Positions 16,629 through 25,346 of a stretch of DNA of 39,894 nucleotides are shown one piece after another. Positions within the stretch are counted from its first letter, which is position 1, and the number at the start of each line of letters is the position of its first letter. A model generated the notes under the pieces. That model had not been told where the DNA came from. It saw only the letters and a list, made by a program, of their open reading frames with translations, and ran no database searches. The position numbers and the translations under genes were made by a program. Source of the DNA: Bacteroidota bacterium (GTDB lineage: Bacteria; Bacteroidota; Ignavibacteria; Ignavibacteriales; Melioribacteraceae); contig JAJYXU010000033.1 in the NCBI GenBank assembly GCA_021801605.1, forward strand, positions 1-39,894, read 5' to 3'.

Positions 16629-16896
16629 GAGAGTTCTTCAGCGCACAAATCGATTTGCACGTGATCTCAAATCCTTACCAGAACACGTAAAAGCAGAATC
16701 TTTTGAATCGGCACAAAAACTCTGTGAGAACGTGTTTCATCCCGAATTGAATGTGCGTCCTCTGACTGGATTAAAAGGATATTATAGAGTCGTGGTGGCA
16801 AAAGGTTACAGAATGATTTTTTCATACGATGACGAGGCAGTTTATCTTCGGCGGATAGCACATCGTAAAGAAATCTACCGAAATTTAGAGCTTTGA
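16612..16896 (+). CDS. RelE/ParE-superfamily toxin
   Basis: Ninety-four residues with the compact RelE-type arrangement: N-terminal helices (NRFARDLKSLPEHVKAESFE), then the strands LTGLKGYYRVVVAKGYRMIFSYDDEAVYLRRIAHRKEIYRNL. The conserved R-V-...-YR-F and terminal RxxxHRKEIY elements suggest a ribosome-dependent or related mRNA interferase. It overlaps its antitoxin by 17 bases. A short perfect hairpin (16923-16939) follows. The reading frame is intact, although it sits among gene remnants. Confidence 0.85.
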   Translation: MTSLRKRVLQRTNRFARDLKSLPEHVKAESFESAQKLCENVFHPELNVRPLTGLKGYYRVVVAKGYRMIFSYDDEAVYLRRIAHRKEIYRNLEL

Positions 16897-16988
16897 TCGC
16901 GTCTCAAATTTTAGAACAAGATAAAAGATGACATCTTTTCCCGAAGTGACGGTTTCGCCGCAAAAAGATACAATCGCCCGTAGTAACC

Positions 16989-17131
16989 TTATTTGAGCAA
17001 AATAAATTTCTTTGTATCACTGATGAACACGCAGACAAATTATAAAAATACACTCCACATGATAGAACGATTCTTGATGGATCATAATCGCAAGCAAAAC
17101 GATTTTTATAAACCAAGTTGAAAACCCCCAT
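16989..17131 (-). pseudogene. Second T9SS sorting-domain remnant, frameshifted
   Basis: On the minus strand GVYFYNLSACSS reads in one frame, then a shift of one base gives SDTKKFILLK and a stop at 16989. Joined, these form a typical type IX secretion C-terminal signal. In the unshifted frame the translation continues through unrelated sequence to 16904. The 3' part shares a near-identical stretch with the remnant at 16228-16260, so both come from the same class of substrate. No mature domain survives upstream. Confidence 0.75.
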
Positions 17132-17260
17132 TTTTAACCTCTTGTTTATTAAATCAGGTACTTATATAAACTAAAAGTTGAGTAAGAGATGGTTAAATAA
17201 TTAGCAATTAATTTTGTAATTAAAAGAGTGACGATTAACAAGCTATCACTACATAGTAAA
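17132..17260. other. Non-coding spacer
   Basis: AT-rich stretch between the second sorting-domain remnant and the pta tail. I see no gene, repeat or clear signal in it. Confidence 0.4.
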
Positions 17261-17345
17261 TCATTCGGCAGCAAGACAAGCAATAGTAGCCGTGTTAACA
17301 ATGTCATCAACGCTACAACCGCGTCTAAAATCTATGCTCTCAAAT
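17261..17345 (-). pseudogene. Orphan copy of the 3' end of pta
   Basis: The minus strand reads RRGCSVDDIVNTATIACL followed by AAE and a stop at 17261. This matches the end of the intact pta at 18709 (SRGCSVDDIVNTAAIACL, then AAD) at protein level. At DNA level the two differ at many silent positions, so this is an old divergent copy and not a recent duplication. A stop codon lies only about eight codons upstream of the conserved stretch, so no functional gene remains. Confidence 0.8.
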
Positions 17346-17366
17346 TACTTTAGAACTTCAGGTCTT

Positions 17367-18404
17367 TCACTCCCGTCCTTTTGTTTGAGGGTCACTATTT
17401 TTTTCAAATCCGGTTGAAAATACTCTTTGGGGCGAAGCACCCTCAATAGCTTTTAGTGCAATCGTCTGGACTTGCTGCCCGGATTCATTGACTTTTAGAA
17501 CAAGCTGCTTTATTTGTTCGGTTTGTTCTTTAATTTTATTCTCAAGGGATTGGACAAGTTGTTTATGCAAATTACGTTCCCCTTCTATTTCTTTCTGGCT
17601 AAGTTCAGATTGATGTCTAAATTTAAACTCAATCTTTTCTAATACAGATTTTTCAGTTTCTTTAACGGCATTTTCCAATTCCTTGGGAAAGTTTTCAACT
17701 TTTGCATTAAGCTCGACTAATTCTTTTTCCTTTAATGCAATTGCTTTCTCTCGTTCGGTTAATTCTTTTTCAACGGTACTCCTTTTATCAACAAGCTCTT
17801 TTTCAAGAAGCGCCTTCTGCTCTAAATATGTGTCTGAATCCTTCTTTCTTTTAAGTTGAAGATTATAACCATATTCCTCTTCCTCCCTCTGCCGTTCCTT
17901 TTTTAACAGAACATCTCTTTCTTTTTTGGAGTTCTCATAATTATCTTGTTCTTGCTTCCATTGTAATTTCTTCTGAAACATTTCTTCTTCGAACGATGCT
18001 TTTTTATTTTCAATTTCAGCTTTAAAGTTCGCTTCTTTTTCTTTCTGTGCTAAAATCATGGCAGAAAGAGTATCCGCATTAACTTTTATCTCGTAAATAT
18101 CTTCAAGATATTTTTGTTCGATCTCGATTGCCGATTTAATTTCTTCTAACTTTTTATATTCCGAGGAAAGATGGTCGCCTACTTCATCCAGCGCATTTAT
18201 TATTTCGATTTTCGTCTGTCCAACGCTGTTAACAATTTTTTCAAGAGAATTCTCGGAGGCCTGTTTAACAATTTTTTGCTCATCTTCTTTTTTCTTTTCA
18301 GATTTTCTATCCTCCTGTCTCTGCTCTTTTAGCTTTGCAAGAGCTTCGTCATATGCTTGTAAGATTTGACTCTTAGTACTTTTTTCTGTTATCTGCGTCT
18401 GCAT
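17367..18404 (-). CDS. Long coiled-coil protein of unknown function
   Basis: There are 345 residues with no signal peptide or membrane segment, so it is probably cytoplasmic. Residues ~15-50 are strongly charged, ~55-110 helical (SLEKIVNSVGQTKIEIINALDEVGDHLS), and ~110-310 an almost unbroken coiled coil rich in Glu and Lys. A distinct C-terminal motif follows (QQVQTIALKAIEGASPQ) and then a polar tail. I recall similar QxxxIAxKAIEGAS endings in other coiled-coil proteins of unknown role, so the family may be broad. It is transcribed towards the pta tail remnant and is separated from intact pta by a palindromic repeat. A structural or tethering role is possible but not shown. Confidence 0.75.
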   Translation of the reverse strand: MQTQITEKSTKSQILQAYDEALAKLKEQRQEDRKSEKKKEDEQKIVKQASENSLEKIVNSVGQTKIEIINALDEVGDHLSSEYKKLEEIKSAIEIEQKYLEDIYEIKVNADTLSAMILAQKEKEANFKAEIENKKASFEEEMFQKKLQWKQEQDNYENSKKERDVLLKKERQREEEEYGYNLQLKRKKDSDTYLEQKALLEKELVDKRSTVEKELTEREKAIALKEKELVELNAKVENFPKELENAVKETEKSVLEKIEFKFRHQSELSQKEIEGERNLHKQLVQSLENKIKEQTEQIKQLVLKVNESGQQVQTIALKAIEGASPQRVFSTGFEKNSDPQTKGRE

Positions 18405-18708
18405 ATTTTACCTCTTAAAATTTTTACGAATAAATTTAGCTAAAACAGTTATCGAATTGCAATGATATCTGCTTGTGAAATGAAATACATTTCCTCATTT
18501 GAATTAGTAAAAAGAGACTTCTGAAAAAATAAAGAATAGCACGCTGATGAACACTGATTAAACAGATTTACACAGATAATAATCCGCGAAAATCCGTCAA
18601 ATCCGTGTTATCCGCGTTCTATTTATTATTTTGTCGTTGTACGTTATCCAATTTTTCAGAGGTCTCTAAAAAAAAGATGAATGTGTTCAGTCCTCTTTAA
18701 CGGAAAAT
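18405..18708. repeat. Intergenic region with dispersed palindromic repeat (18539-18622)
   Basis: No gene. Bases 18539-18622 form an imperfect inverted repeat: the left half has AACACTGATTAAACAGATTT and the right half AATCCGTCAAATCCGTGTTA followed by TCCGCGTTCT. The same half-site words (GCGTTCT, CGTGTTATC) occur in the palindrome between malQ and gpx. The rest of the gap is AT-rich with nothing further recognisable. Confidence 0.7.
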
Positions 18709-19692
18709 CTAATCTGCTGCCAAACAAGCTATCGCGGCAGTATTTACAATGTCATCCACACTGCAGCCGCGGCTTAGATCGAAGAACGGTTTTTTCAATC
18801 CTTGACTGATTGGACCAACTGCTTCTGCACCGCCGAGTCGTTGAGCAATTTTGTAACCGATATTGCCTGCATTCAAATCCGGAAAAACTAAAACATTAGC
18901 CCGACCAGCCACTTTGCTATCCGGCGCTTTTTTCTTACCAACTCCAGCAACAACTGCGGCGTCGAACTGAAGCTCACCATCAACATTTAAGTCGGGTCGT
19001 TTTTGCTGAACAAACTTTGTTGCTTCACGGACTTTATCAACCAGTTCATGTTCGGCGCTCCCTTTTGTTGAGAACGAAAGCATTGCAATGTAAGGTTCTT
19101 CACCGGTAAGTTTTTTATGATTATCTGCTGTAGATATTGCAATATCAGCGAGTTGTTTTGCATCCGGATTTGGATTAACAGCGCAGTCTGCAAAACTGTA
19201 AACTACATCAGGGAATACCATTAAAAAGAAACTTGAGACAATGGAGATGCCTTCTTTCATTCCGACACAGAAGATTGATGCACGCATAACATCTGCAGTT
19301 GTTGCAAAAGAGCCGGAGACACTTCCATCAGCCATTCCTTGACTAACCATCATCCCGCCGAAGAAAATATCACGGCGCATAGTTTCTCGTGCTTGTTCAA
19401 TAGTAACGCCTTTGTGTTTGCGTAGATTGAAGAAGTAGTTAGTAAAGTCGCTTAATTTATCACTTTTATCCGGATCAATTATTCTTATGCCTTGAAGATC
19501 AACTCCGGTTTTTTTTGCATCGTTTCTAATCTTATCTTCATTGCCAAGCGTAATAACAGAAGCGATTTTTTCTTTAGTTAAAATCTCAGCCGCTTTCAAA
19601 ACTCTTTCATCGTGAGACTCAGGAAGTACAATTGTCTTTTTCCGTTGAGCAGCTTTAGATCTGATCTGATTAAGTAATTCCATCTCTGCCAT
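18709..19692 (-). CDS. pta: Phosphate acetyltransferase (phosphotransacetylase)
   Basis: Interconverts acetyl-CoA and acetyl phosphate. It is the short (class I, 327-residue) form, without the N-terminal DRTGG/AAA part. Family sequences include KTIVLPESHDERVLKAAEI at the start, the MVSQGMADGSVSGSFATTADV substrate loop, FADCAVNPNPDA, and ANVLVFPDLNAGNIGYK with a GGAEAVGPISQGLKKP end. A GGAA ribosome site precedes the ATG. Acetate kinase is not adjacent. A second, orphan copy of its last ~20 codons lies 1.4 kb downstream (17261). Confidence 0.95.
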   Translation of the reverse strand: MAEMELLNQIRSKAAQRKKTIVLPESHDERVLKAAEILTKEKIASVITLGNEDKIRNDAKKTGVDLQGIRIIDPDKSDKLSDFTNYFFNLRKHKGVTIEQARETMRRDIFFGGMMVSQGMADGSVSGSFATTADVMRASIFCVGMKEGISIVSSFFLMVFPDVVYSFADCAVNPNPDAKQLADIAISTADNHKKLTGEEPYIAMLSFSTKGSAEHELVDKVREATKFVQQKRPDLNVDGELQFDAAVVAGVGKKKAPDSKVAGRANVLVFPDLNAGNIGYKIAQRLGGAEAVGPISQGLKKPFFDLSRGCSVDDIVNTAAIACLAAD

Positions 19693-19832
19693 AATAATAT
19701 TCCAATATTGTTAATAAAATTCATTGCAAATATATGCAATTCCTCAAACGCAGTTCATCGAAAATTTTTAAACTAATTACGATTCAAATTGAATTTTTCA
19801 TACGAAATAGGAATATTGAAGTGGAGATAATT

Positions 19833-20906
19833 ATGATTAAGCAAATTATGCCTCTAACCGAACTTCAGCTAAAGAAAAGTAAAACCTATTTTTTTATTTT
19901 ACTTTCGTTTTGTGCGCTTGCCTATCTCTCCTATATTTTTGCAGATATTCTTGCAATGCTTGCAATATCAATATTGCTATCATTGCTTTTCAACCCTATA
20001 GTTGGTTTTCTTGAACGGAGAAGATTAGGCAGACTACTTGCGGTGTTAACTGTTTTTGCATTAGTGGTTCTTTTAATAGTCGCCAGTTTTTCTTTCTTGA
20101 TCCCCAGAGTAATTAATCAATTCAACAATTTATCGGTTACGTTAACCCAAGAAAATTTACAATTCTTTTTTCAACAATTTGAAAAATCTTTGAAGTCAAC
20201 TTTTCCGTTTTTAAACTCTATAAACATTGTAGAAAAATTTACAAATTTTTCACAGAATGTAATTAGTAATTGGGTCAGCAATATCAGTGATTTAGTGTAC
20301 AGTATAGTCTCTCTCATTGCAATATTAGTCATTGTTCCGTTTATGACTTTCTTTTTACTAAAAGATAACAAACACTTAATGCGCGGAATAATAAATATTA
20401 TGCCGAATAAATATTTTGAAGTTTCTTATTCCGTACTTGATAAAATTGCTGTTCAGCTCGGTCGTTTTGTAAGAGGTTGGATTTTAGATGCTTTCCTTGT
20501 TGGTTTATTAAGCGGTATCGGATTGAAAATTTTAGGAATAGACAATGCAATATCGATTGGATTTGTCGCCGGAGTTGGTCATCTTATTCCCTACTTCGGG
20601 CCAATCATAGGCGGAATTCCGGCAATAATTATTTCAATTATTCAGTACGGAAATTTTTCTATGCTGCCAAGCATTATTATTATGTTCTTAACTGTTTATG
20701 CAATTGATAACGGCTTCATCCAACCAAATGTTTTTTCTAAAGCAACCGATATGCACCCGCTTGTTATAATTATTCTTATCATTGCCGGAAGCCAATTACT
20801 CGGCGTATTAGGAATGCTTTTAGCTGTTCCTACTGCAACCGTAATAAAAACCGCCTCCCGTGAAATTTATCTTGGTTACAAAAACTATAAAATTATACAC
20901 ATTTGA
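19833..20906 (+). CDS. AI-2E family transporter (PerM/TqsA-like permease)
   Basis: Polytopic inner-membrane protein of the AI-2E family. Members export the autoinducer AI-2 or exchange ions; the substrate here is unknown. Eight or so hydrophobic segments are visible, with the long amphipathic region between the third and fourth (FNNLSVTL...NWVSNISDL) and the family motif GHLIPYFGPIIGGIPAI. From ATG 19833, preceded by GTGGAGATAA, it has 357 residues; the open frame extends back to 19734 but without a ribosome site and with a basic N-terminus untypical for the family. It is divergent from pta. Confidence 0.9.
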   Translation: MIKQIMPLTELQLKKSKTYFFILLSFCALAYLSYIFADILAMLAISILLSLLFNPIVGFLERRRLGRLLAVLTVFALVVLLIVASFSFLIPRVINQFNNLSVTLTQENLQFFFQQFEKSLKSTFPFLNSINIVEKFTNFSQNVISNWVSNISDLVYSIVSLIAILVIVPFMTFFLLKDNKHLMRGIINIMPNKYFEVSYSVLDKIAVQLGRFVRGWILDAFLVGLLSGIGLKILGIDNAISIGFVAGVGHLIPYFGPIIGGIPAIIISIIQYGNFSMLPSIIIMFLTVYAIDNGFIQPNVFSKATDMHPLVIIILIIAGSQLLGVLGMLLAVPTATVIKTASREIYLGYKNYKIIHI

Positions 20907-20990
20907 TCTTGTATATATGCTCTCCTCAATTGATTAGATTGAATCTCACTCTTTCTTTGAATAGTTTGCTTCAAAATTTTTAGGAATAAT

Positions 20991-22388
20991 ATGCAAATCC
21001 AATTTATCGGCGCGGCGCAAACCGTTACGGGTTCAATGCATTTCATAAAAACAAAACAAGCAAAATTTCTTCTCGATTGCGGTTTGTATCAAGGTAAACG
21101 GAAAGAAGCATTTGAAATGAACCGTACATTTAATTATTTCAATCCGGCGGAAATTGATTTTGTGATTCTCTCGCACGCTCACATTGATCATGCAGGCAAT
21201 CTGCCTTCTTTGGTTAAAAAAGGATTTAAGGGAAAAATATTTTCAACATTTGCAACACGCGATCTTTCGGTTGTTATACTCCAAGACAGCGCACATATTC
21301 AAGAAAAAGATGTTGAGTTTGTTAACAAAAGAAGAAAGAGGCAGGGCAAAAATCTTTTTGAACCTCTTTACCTTCAAAAAGATGCTTTGGAAACTTTGAA
21401 ACATTTTATTGGAATCAATTATCATCAGTCTTACCAAATATCTGATGGAATTACACTAACGTTTTATGATGCCGGTCATATTCTTGGTTCAACCATAGTT
21501 CATCTTACCATAAAGGAAGACGAGAAGATTTATAATTTAGCGTTCTCCGGAGATCTTGGCAGACCAAATCTTCCAATACTTAAAGACCCGGAACGAATTC
21601 CCAACGTTGATTATTTTATTTGTGAAAGTACTTATGGCGGAAGAATGCACCAGAATCCTTTGAGCTCGGAAGATACTTTGGCAAGTGTTGTTAGGAAAGC
21701 AATTTCGAATAAATCAAAAATTATTATACCGGCATTCAGCGTGGGAAGAACACAAGAAATTGTTTATGCTCTTCACAGAATATTTGACAATAATAAAGCC
21801 CCAAGAATTCCCGTTTACGTAGATAGTCCTCTTGCTGTAAACGCAACAGATGTATTCCGTTTACATCCGGAATGCTTCGATACCGAAACAAATGAATTTT
21901 TACAAAAGAATGAAGATCCATTTGGCTTCAGCCGTTTAACTTATATTATTAGTTCCGATGAATCCAAAAAACTTAACAGCATTAATGGTCCATGTATTAT
22001 TATCTCAAGCAGTGGTATGTGCGAAGCAGGACGCGTTCTTCACCACCTCGCTAACAATATTGAGAATCCAAACAGTATAATTCTTATGGTTGGTTATTCC
22101 GCAGAAAATACTCTTGGTAGAAAGCTTATAGATGGTGAGAAGAAAGTCTCTATCTTCGGCGAAGAATATAACGTAGAGGCAGAGGTAATAGTAATGCAGT
22201 CGTACAGCGCCCACGCAGATGAAAATGAACTGATTGCTTATACATCTCAACTTGATAAAAATCAGATGCAGCAAATTTTTCTCGTCCATGGAGAAATTGA
22301 TCAGCAGGAAATCTTCAAAAAACATCTTGAGGCAAGCGGATTCAAAAAAATATTAATACCGAATCGTGGTTATGAGGTTACAATTTAA
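20991..22388 (+). CDS. MBL-fold/beta-CASP ribonuclease
   Basis: Zinc-dependent RNase of the metallo-beta-lactamase/beta-CASP group (CPSF73/TTHA0252-like). The HxHxDH motif SHAHIDHAGN (H62, H64, D66, H67) is followed by a beta-CASP domain with FICESTYGG, IIPAFSVGRTQEI, and YVDSPLA, then SSSGMCEAGR, MQSYSAHAD and LVHGE. There are 465 residues. An AGGAATA ribosome site precedes ATG 20991. Such enzymes mature or degrade RNA; the specific substrate is unknown. Its 3' end overlaps the next gene by 17 bases. Confidence 0.94.
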   Translation: MQIQFIGAAQTVTGSMHFIKTKQAKFLLDCGLYQGKRKEAFEMNRTFNYFNPAEIDFVILSHAHIDHAGNLPSLVKKGFKGKIFSTFATRDLSVVILQDSAHIQEKDVEFVNKRRKRQGKNLFEPLYLQKDALETLKHFIGINYHQSYQISDGITLTFYDAGHILGSTIVHLTIKEDEKIYNLAFSGDLGRPNLPILKDPERIPNVDYFICESTYGGRMHQNPLSSEDTLASVVRKAISNKSKIIIPAFSVGRTQEIVYALHRIFDNNKAPRIPVYVDSPLAVNATDVFRLHPECFDTETNEFLQKNEDPFGFSRLTYIISSDESKKLNSINGPCIIISSSGMCEAGRVLHHLANNIENPNSIILMVGYSAENTLGRKLIDGEKKVSIFGEEYNVEAEVIVMQSYSAHADENELIAYTSQLDKNQMQQIFLVHGEIDQQEIFKKHLEASGFKKILIPNRGYEVTI

Positions 22389-23355
22389 GAATATTGTAAT
22401 ATTTTTTGCATTACTATTGATATGGGGATGCGGTCGGGAAAAAATTACAGATCCTGTTGACGACTCCATTCCGCCCTTGACTCCGAGCAATCTAAATGTC
22501 TATGCTGCATTTGATGGACAAATCGGTTTAGAGTGGAAAAGTAATAATGAACCTAACTTAAAAGGATATTTTATTTACAGAAGTATGAATCTATCCGGTC
22601 AGTTTAAGCAACATGCGTTTACAATCAATAATTATTTCATAGATGATTCACTCTTCTATGATTCAACATACTATTACAAGATTAGCGCTGTAAATAATAT
22701 TGGAATTGAGAGCCCTTTAACTTCATCTGTTTCCGGCAAACCGAAAAATTTTTATGCTCCGCTTGCACCATTAAATTTGAATATCAATGCACGAAATTGG
22801 ACTAACTCAGTCGGAATCAATTTATTTTGGAATCCATCTCCGGATAACGACATTAAAGGTTACGAAATTTATAGAAGTGAAACACCCGCCTTCACAGCAG
22901 ATTCAAATCACTATCTGGATTTCACTCCTAATATTTTTTATTTCGATACGAAGCAGGCAAAGCTGTTAACCGACTATTATTACAAAATTAAAGCCGTTGA
23001 TAAGGGTGATCTAAAAAGTCCGGCTACAGCTGAAGTTTCCGATATTATTTTAGATTCACCGAGGTTAGTTTATCCAACTGATAATTCTACTGTAAATTCA
23101 TTAACAGAATTCCGCATCAAAACAATTTCAAGAGCAGCAAGATATAAGTTAATTATTCAGGCGAACGAAATATACGGGACGGTTCGCGAAATAGATTTTT
23201 CATCGGATAAGATTAATGAAGAAATAAAAATTGATGTAACCGGCTTGCAATTAGATCAACATAGAACATATAAGTGGCGTATTTATACTTATACCGCAAA
23301 CGATTTGGACCCGAATAGTTACAGTCCATTTTTTACCTTTACATATAATCCTTGA
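22372..23355 (+). CDS. Lipoprotein with tandem fibronectin type III domains
   Basis: From ATG 22372 the protein starts with a signal sequence (MRLQFKNIVIFFALLLIWGC) with lipobox cysteine Cys20. Two Fn3-like domains follow: about residues 35-120 (PLTPSNLNVYAAFDGQIGLEW, KGYFIYRS, YYYKISAVNNIGIES) and about 130-220 (LNLFWNPSPDNDIKGYEIYRS, YYYKIKAVDKG). The last ~100 residues look like another beta domain (VYPTDNSTVNS...YKWRIYTY). A GTG six bases earlier is an alternative start. It overlaps the RNase gene and is followed 14 bases later by a probable outer-membrane barrel, so the two may act together at the cell surface. Function unknown. Confidence 0.85.
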   Translation: MRLQFKNIVIFFALLLIWGCGREKITDPVDDSIPPLTPSNLNVYAAFDGQIGLEWKSNNEPNLKGYFIYRSMNLSGQFKQHAFTINNYFIDDSLFYDSTYYYKISAVNNIGIESPLTSSVSGKPKNFYAPLAPLNLNINARNWTNSVGINLFWNPSPDNDIKGYEIYRSETPAFTADSNHYLDFTPNIFYFDTKQAKLLTDYYYKIKAVDKGDLKSPATAEVSDIILDSPRLVYPTDNSTVNSLTEFRIKTISRAARYKLIIQANEIYGTVREIDFSSDKINEEIKIDVTGLQLDQHRTYKWRIYTYTANDLDPNSYSPFFTFTYNP

Positions 23356-23369
23356 ACTGAGAATCTTAT

Positions 23370-25277
23370 TTGGAAAAAATCACTCAAATATTTCTTCTGA
23401 TTATAATTTTAACAAGTCATATTTCAGCTCAATTAGGCAGAGACAGTCTGAATTTTTCCACGCAAAGTTTTAACAATCGCCAGCTGATGAATAATTTTGA
23501 CAAGCAGCTTAACACTTACAACTTGAGCACGATGGCAAAATATTTTATTGATTCGGACAAAATATTTTTCGGAATTAAAGAAAATTTCAACTCCACAGTA
23601 ACAAAATCATCAACTGTGAATGTAAAAGATGAACAATTTCTTTGGGCTATCGGTCAATACGGAATGACCGATAATCTGAAATTTGGAATTCTTTTCAACA
23701 ATAATTTTTATACTGATGATAGGCAGATCGCAATCAATAAAGCTTCTCTCTTCACAACTTCTTTGTTCGCAAAATTTATTCCCCGCAAAAATATAGAGAT
23801 TACTCCGTTCGGCGGATTTACACAGAACAACCAAATTGGTGTAAAAGATAACGGATATAACTACGGTGCTGAGGCAAGCTTGGACAAATTTAATCTTGGT
23901 GATTTCGATTTATCCTCACTAATGAAATTTCAGAATGAAGATATATCGCCGCGGAAAAATACGCTCCGTTTGATGAACTTTGATATCAACAGTTTATTTG
24001 AAGATAATTTTAACAACACAATTTCAGCATACTTTTCTGAACAAAGAAAAGATTTTTATTTTATCGCAGATCCTTTAACCGCTTCCGAATTTAATATTAC
24101 TAATAATATTCAAAGCAGAATTGAATCGAATTATTTTCTTCAGGAGAGAATTAAATTCGCACAGCCCAACTCACCGCTCTCATTAGATATGCAAGGACGT
24201 GTAGCGTGGAGGGATATCAACAGAAATACAAGATTCATTTCACTTTCCAATATTGCGAATACAAATTACGATACTCGCATCGAAGAATTCCGAATGGATT
24301 TTTCTTCTTCTGCCGATTATATCACCGATGATTTCAATCTATCTTTTCGTTTTTCATATTCGGAAAAGAACGAGAAGCATCAACCAAACCGTTCCGATGC
24401 GATCAACAATATTATTTTTACAGAACGCGAAAGTCTGGAAGAGCAAAAAAATAATACTTCACAACTTGCGAACATTTCAATATTAAGTAAGATCAACATC
24501 TCTAGAAGCGACCGCATCACATTTAGCATATTTCATCGCAAATTAAAATATGATACGCCGAGCGATTTGAATTTTGACGATCGCGATGAGTTGCTCTCTA
24601 TTGGAAGAGTCATGTTCGAAAAAGAATTCAATCCGTTCTTCAAGATATTCCTTAATCTAGAGGGAAGCTTAAATAAGATTGTCTACATTTTTGCGGAGAG
24701 AAGTTCAAACAATAATTTACAAAGGATACTAAAATTTTCTTCCGGCGGAATGTTCAGTGCTGGAAACTTTACATCATCTAACTCTGCTGAAGTTTCTGCC
24801 AACTACACAGTATTTGATTACGAAGAACTCAATCCCAATTTTAGAAGCTATTCATTCAGGCAATTTGTTTTTCGCGATTCTTCCAATTATAAACTAACCG
24901 GCACAATGCGTTTATTCCTTTCTGCGTATATCAAGTTATCCGAACAGGGAGATTTTAAGTGGGCTGATTTTTCCAACAAACCGCTCCGTTATATAAATGA
25001 GCAATACGCCGAGCCAAAAATATTTTACGAATTCCATGCGCTTAGTTTGGGCATCGGCATCCGCTACTTCTCACTTTCTACATTTAACATCAGTAATGGT
25101 ATTGATAAAATATTGGCTTCAGATTATACAAGCATCGGTCCCCTCTCAGAGATAAGTTATGCCGTTGATGATAGAATTAACATGAAATTTTATGGCTGGT
25201 ATGAGTTCATCAAGTCGGAAGATAATTTGAAAAGAGAAATGGCAAACTTTAGTCTTAAGGTTAATTATAGATTTTGA
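23370..25277 (+). CDS. Probable outer-membrane beta-barrel protein
   Basis: There are 635 residues. A signal peptide is clear (about 1-20, ending ILTSHISA). The remainder consists of alternating polar/hydrophobic strands with many aromatic residues, and repeated strand-turn patterns such as NLKFGILFNNNFY, DFNLSFRFSYSEK, and FFKIFLNLEGSLNK. It ends with an aromatic residue (NFSLKVNYRF), the usual barrel end signal. The start is TTG at 23370. It has no recognisable plug or TonB box, so it is not a typical TonB receptor. It probably forms an operon with the preceding lipoprotein. The assignment is by sequence character only; no family name is recognised. Confidence 0.75.
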   Translation: MEKITQIFLLIIILTSHISAQLGRDSLNFSTQSFNNRQLMNNFDKQLNTYNLSTMAKYFIDSDKIFFGIKENFNSTVTKSSTVNVKDEQFLWAIGQYGMTDNLKFGILFNNNFYTDDRQIAINKASLFTTSLFAKFIPRKNIEITPFGGFTQNNQIGVKDNGYNYGAEASLDKFNLGDFDLSSLMKFQNEDISPRKNTLRLMNFDINSLFEDNFNNTISAYFSEQRKDFYFIADPLTASEFNITNNIQSRIESNYFLQERIKFAQPNSPLSLDMQGRVAWRDINRNTRFISLSNIANTNYDTRIEEFRMDFSSSADYITDDFNLSFRFSYSEKNEKHQPNRSDAINNIIFTERESLEEQKNNTSQLANISILSKINISRSDRITFSIFHRKLKYDTPSDLNFDDRDELLSIGRVMFEKEFNPFFKIFLNLEGSLNKIVYIFAERSSNNNLQRILKFSSGGMFSAGNFTSSNSAEVSANYTVFDYEELNPNFRSYSFRQFVFRDSSNYKLTGTMRLFLSAYIKLSEQGDFKWADFSNKPLRYINEQYAEPKIFYEFHALSLGIGIRYFSLSTFNISNGIDKILASDYTSIGPLSEISYAVDDRINMKFYGWYEFIKSEDNLKREMANFSLKVNYRF

Positions 25278-25346
25278 GAATTATCACGGGACCGGGAAAT
25301 ACTATTGCACGATTGCCGAAGTAGTTATATTTTTCGGCACACTTGA

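Noticed and set aside
16667-16861. Minus-strand frame opposite the RelE-type toxin
   Set aside because: Shadow of the toxin gene; cysteine- and arginine-rich translation with no family signal.
16904-17131. A 75-codon minus-strand frame as a real protein
   Set aside because: Its middle is a T9SS sorting signal read in two frames, so the continuous frame is an artefact of a frameshift.
17261-18720. Recent integrative-element insertion at the pta 3' end with fresh attachment-site duplication
   Set aside because: The two pta ends differ at many silent positions and no integrase is present in between, so a recent site-specific event is not supported; an old event remains possible.
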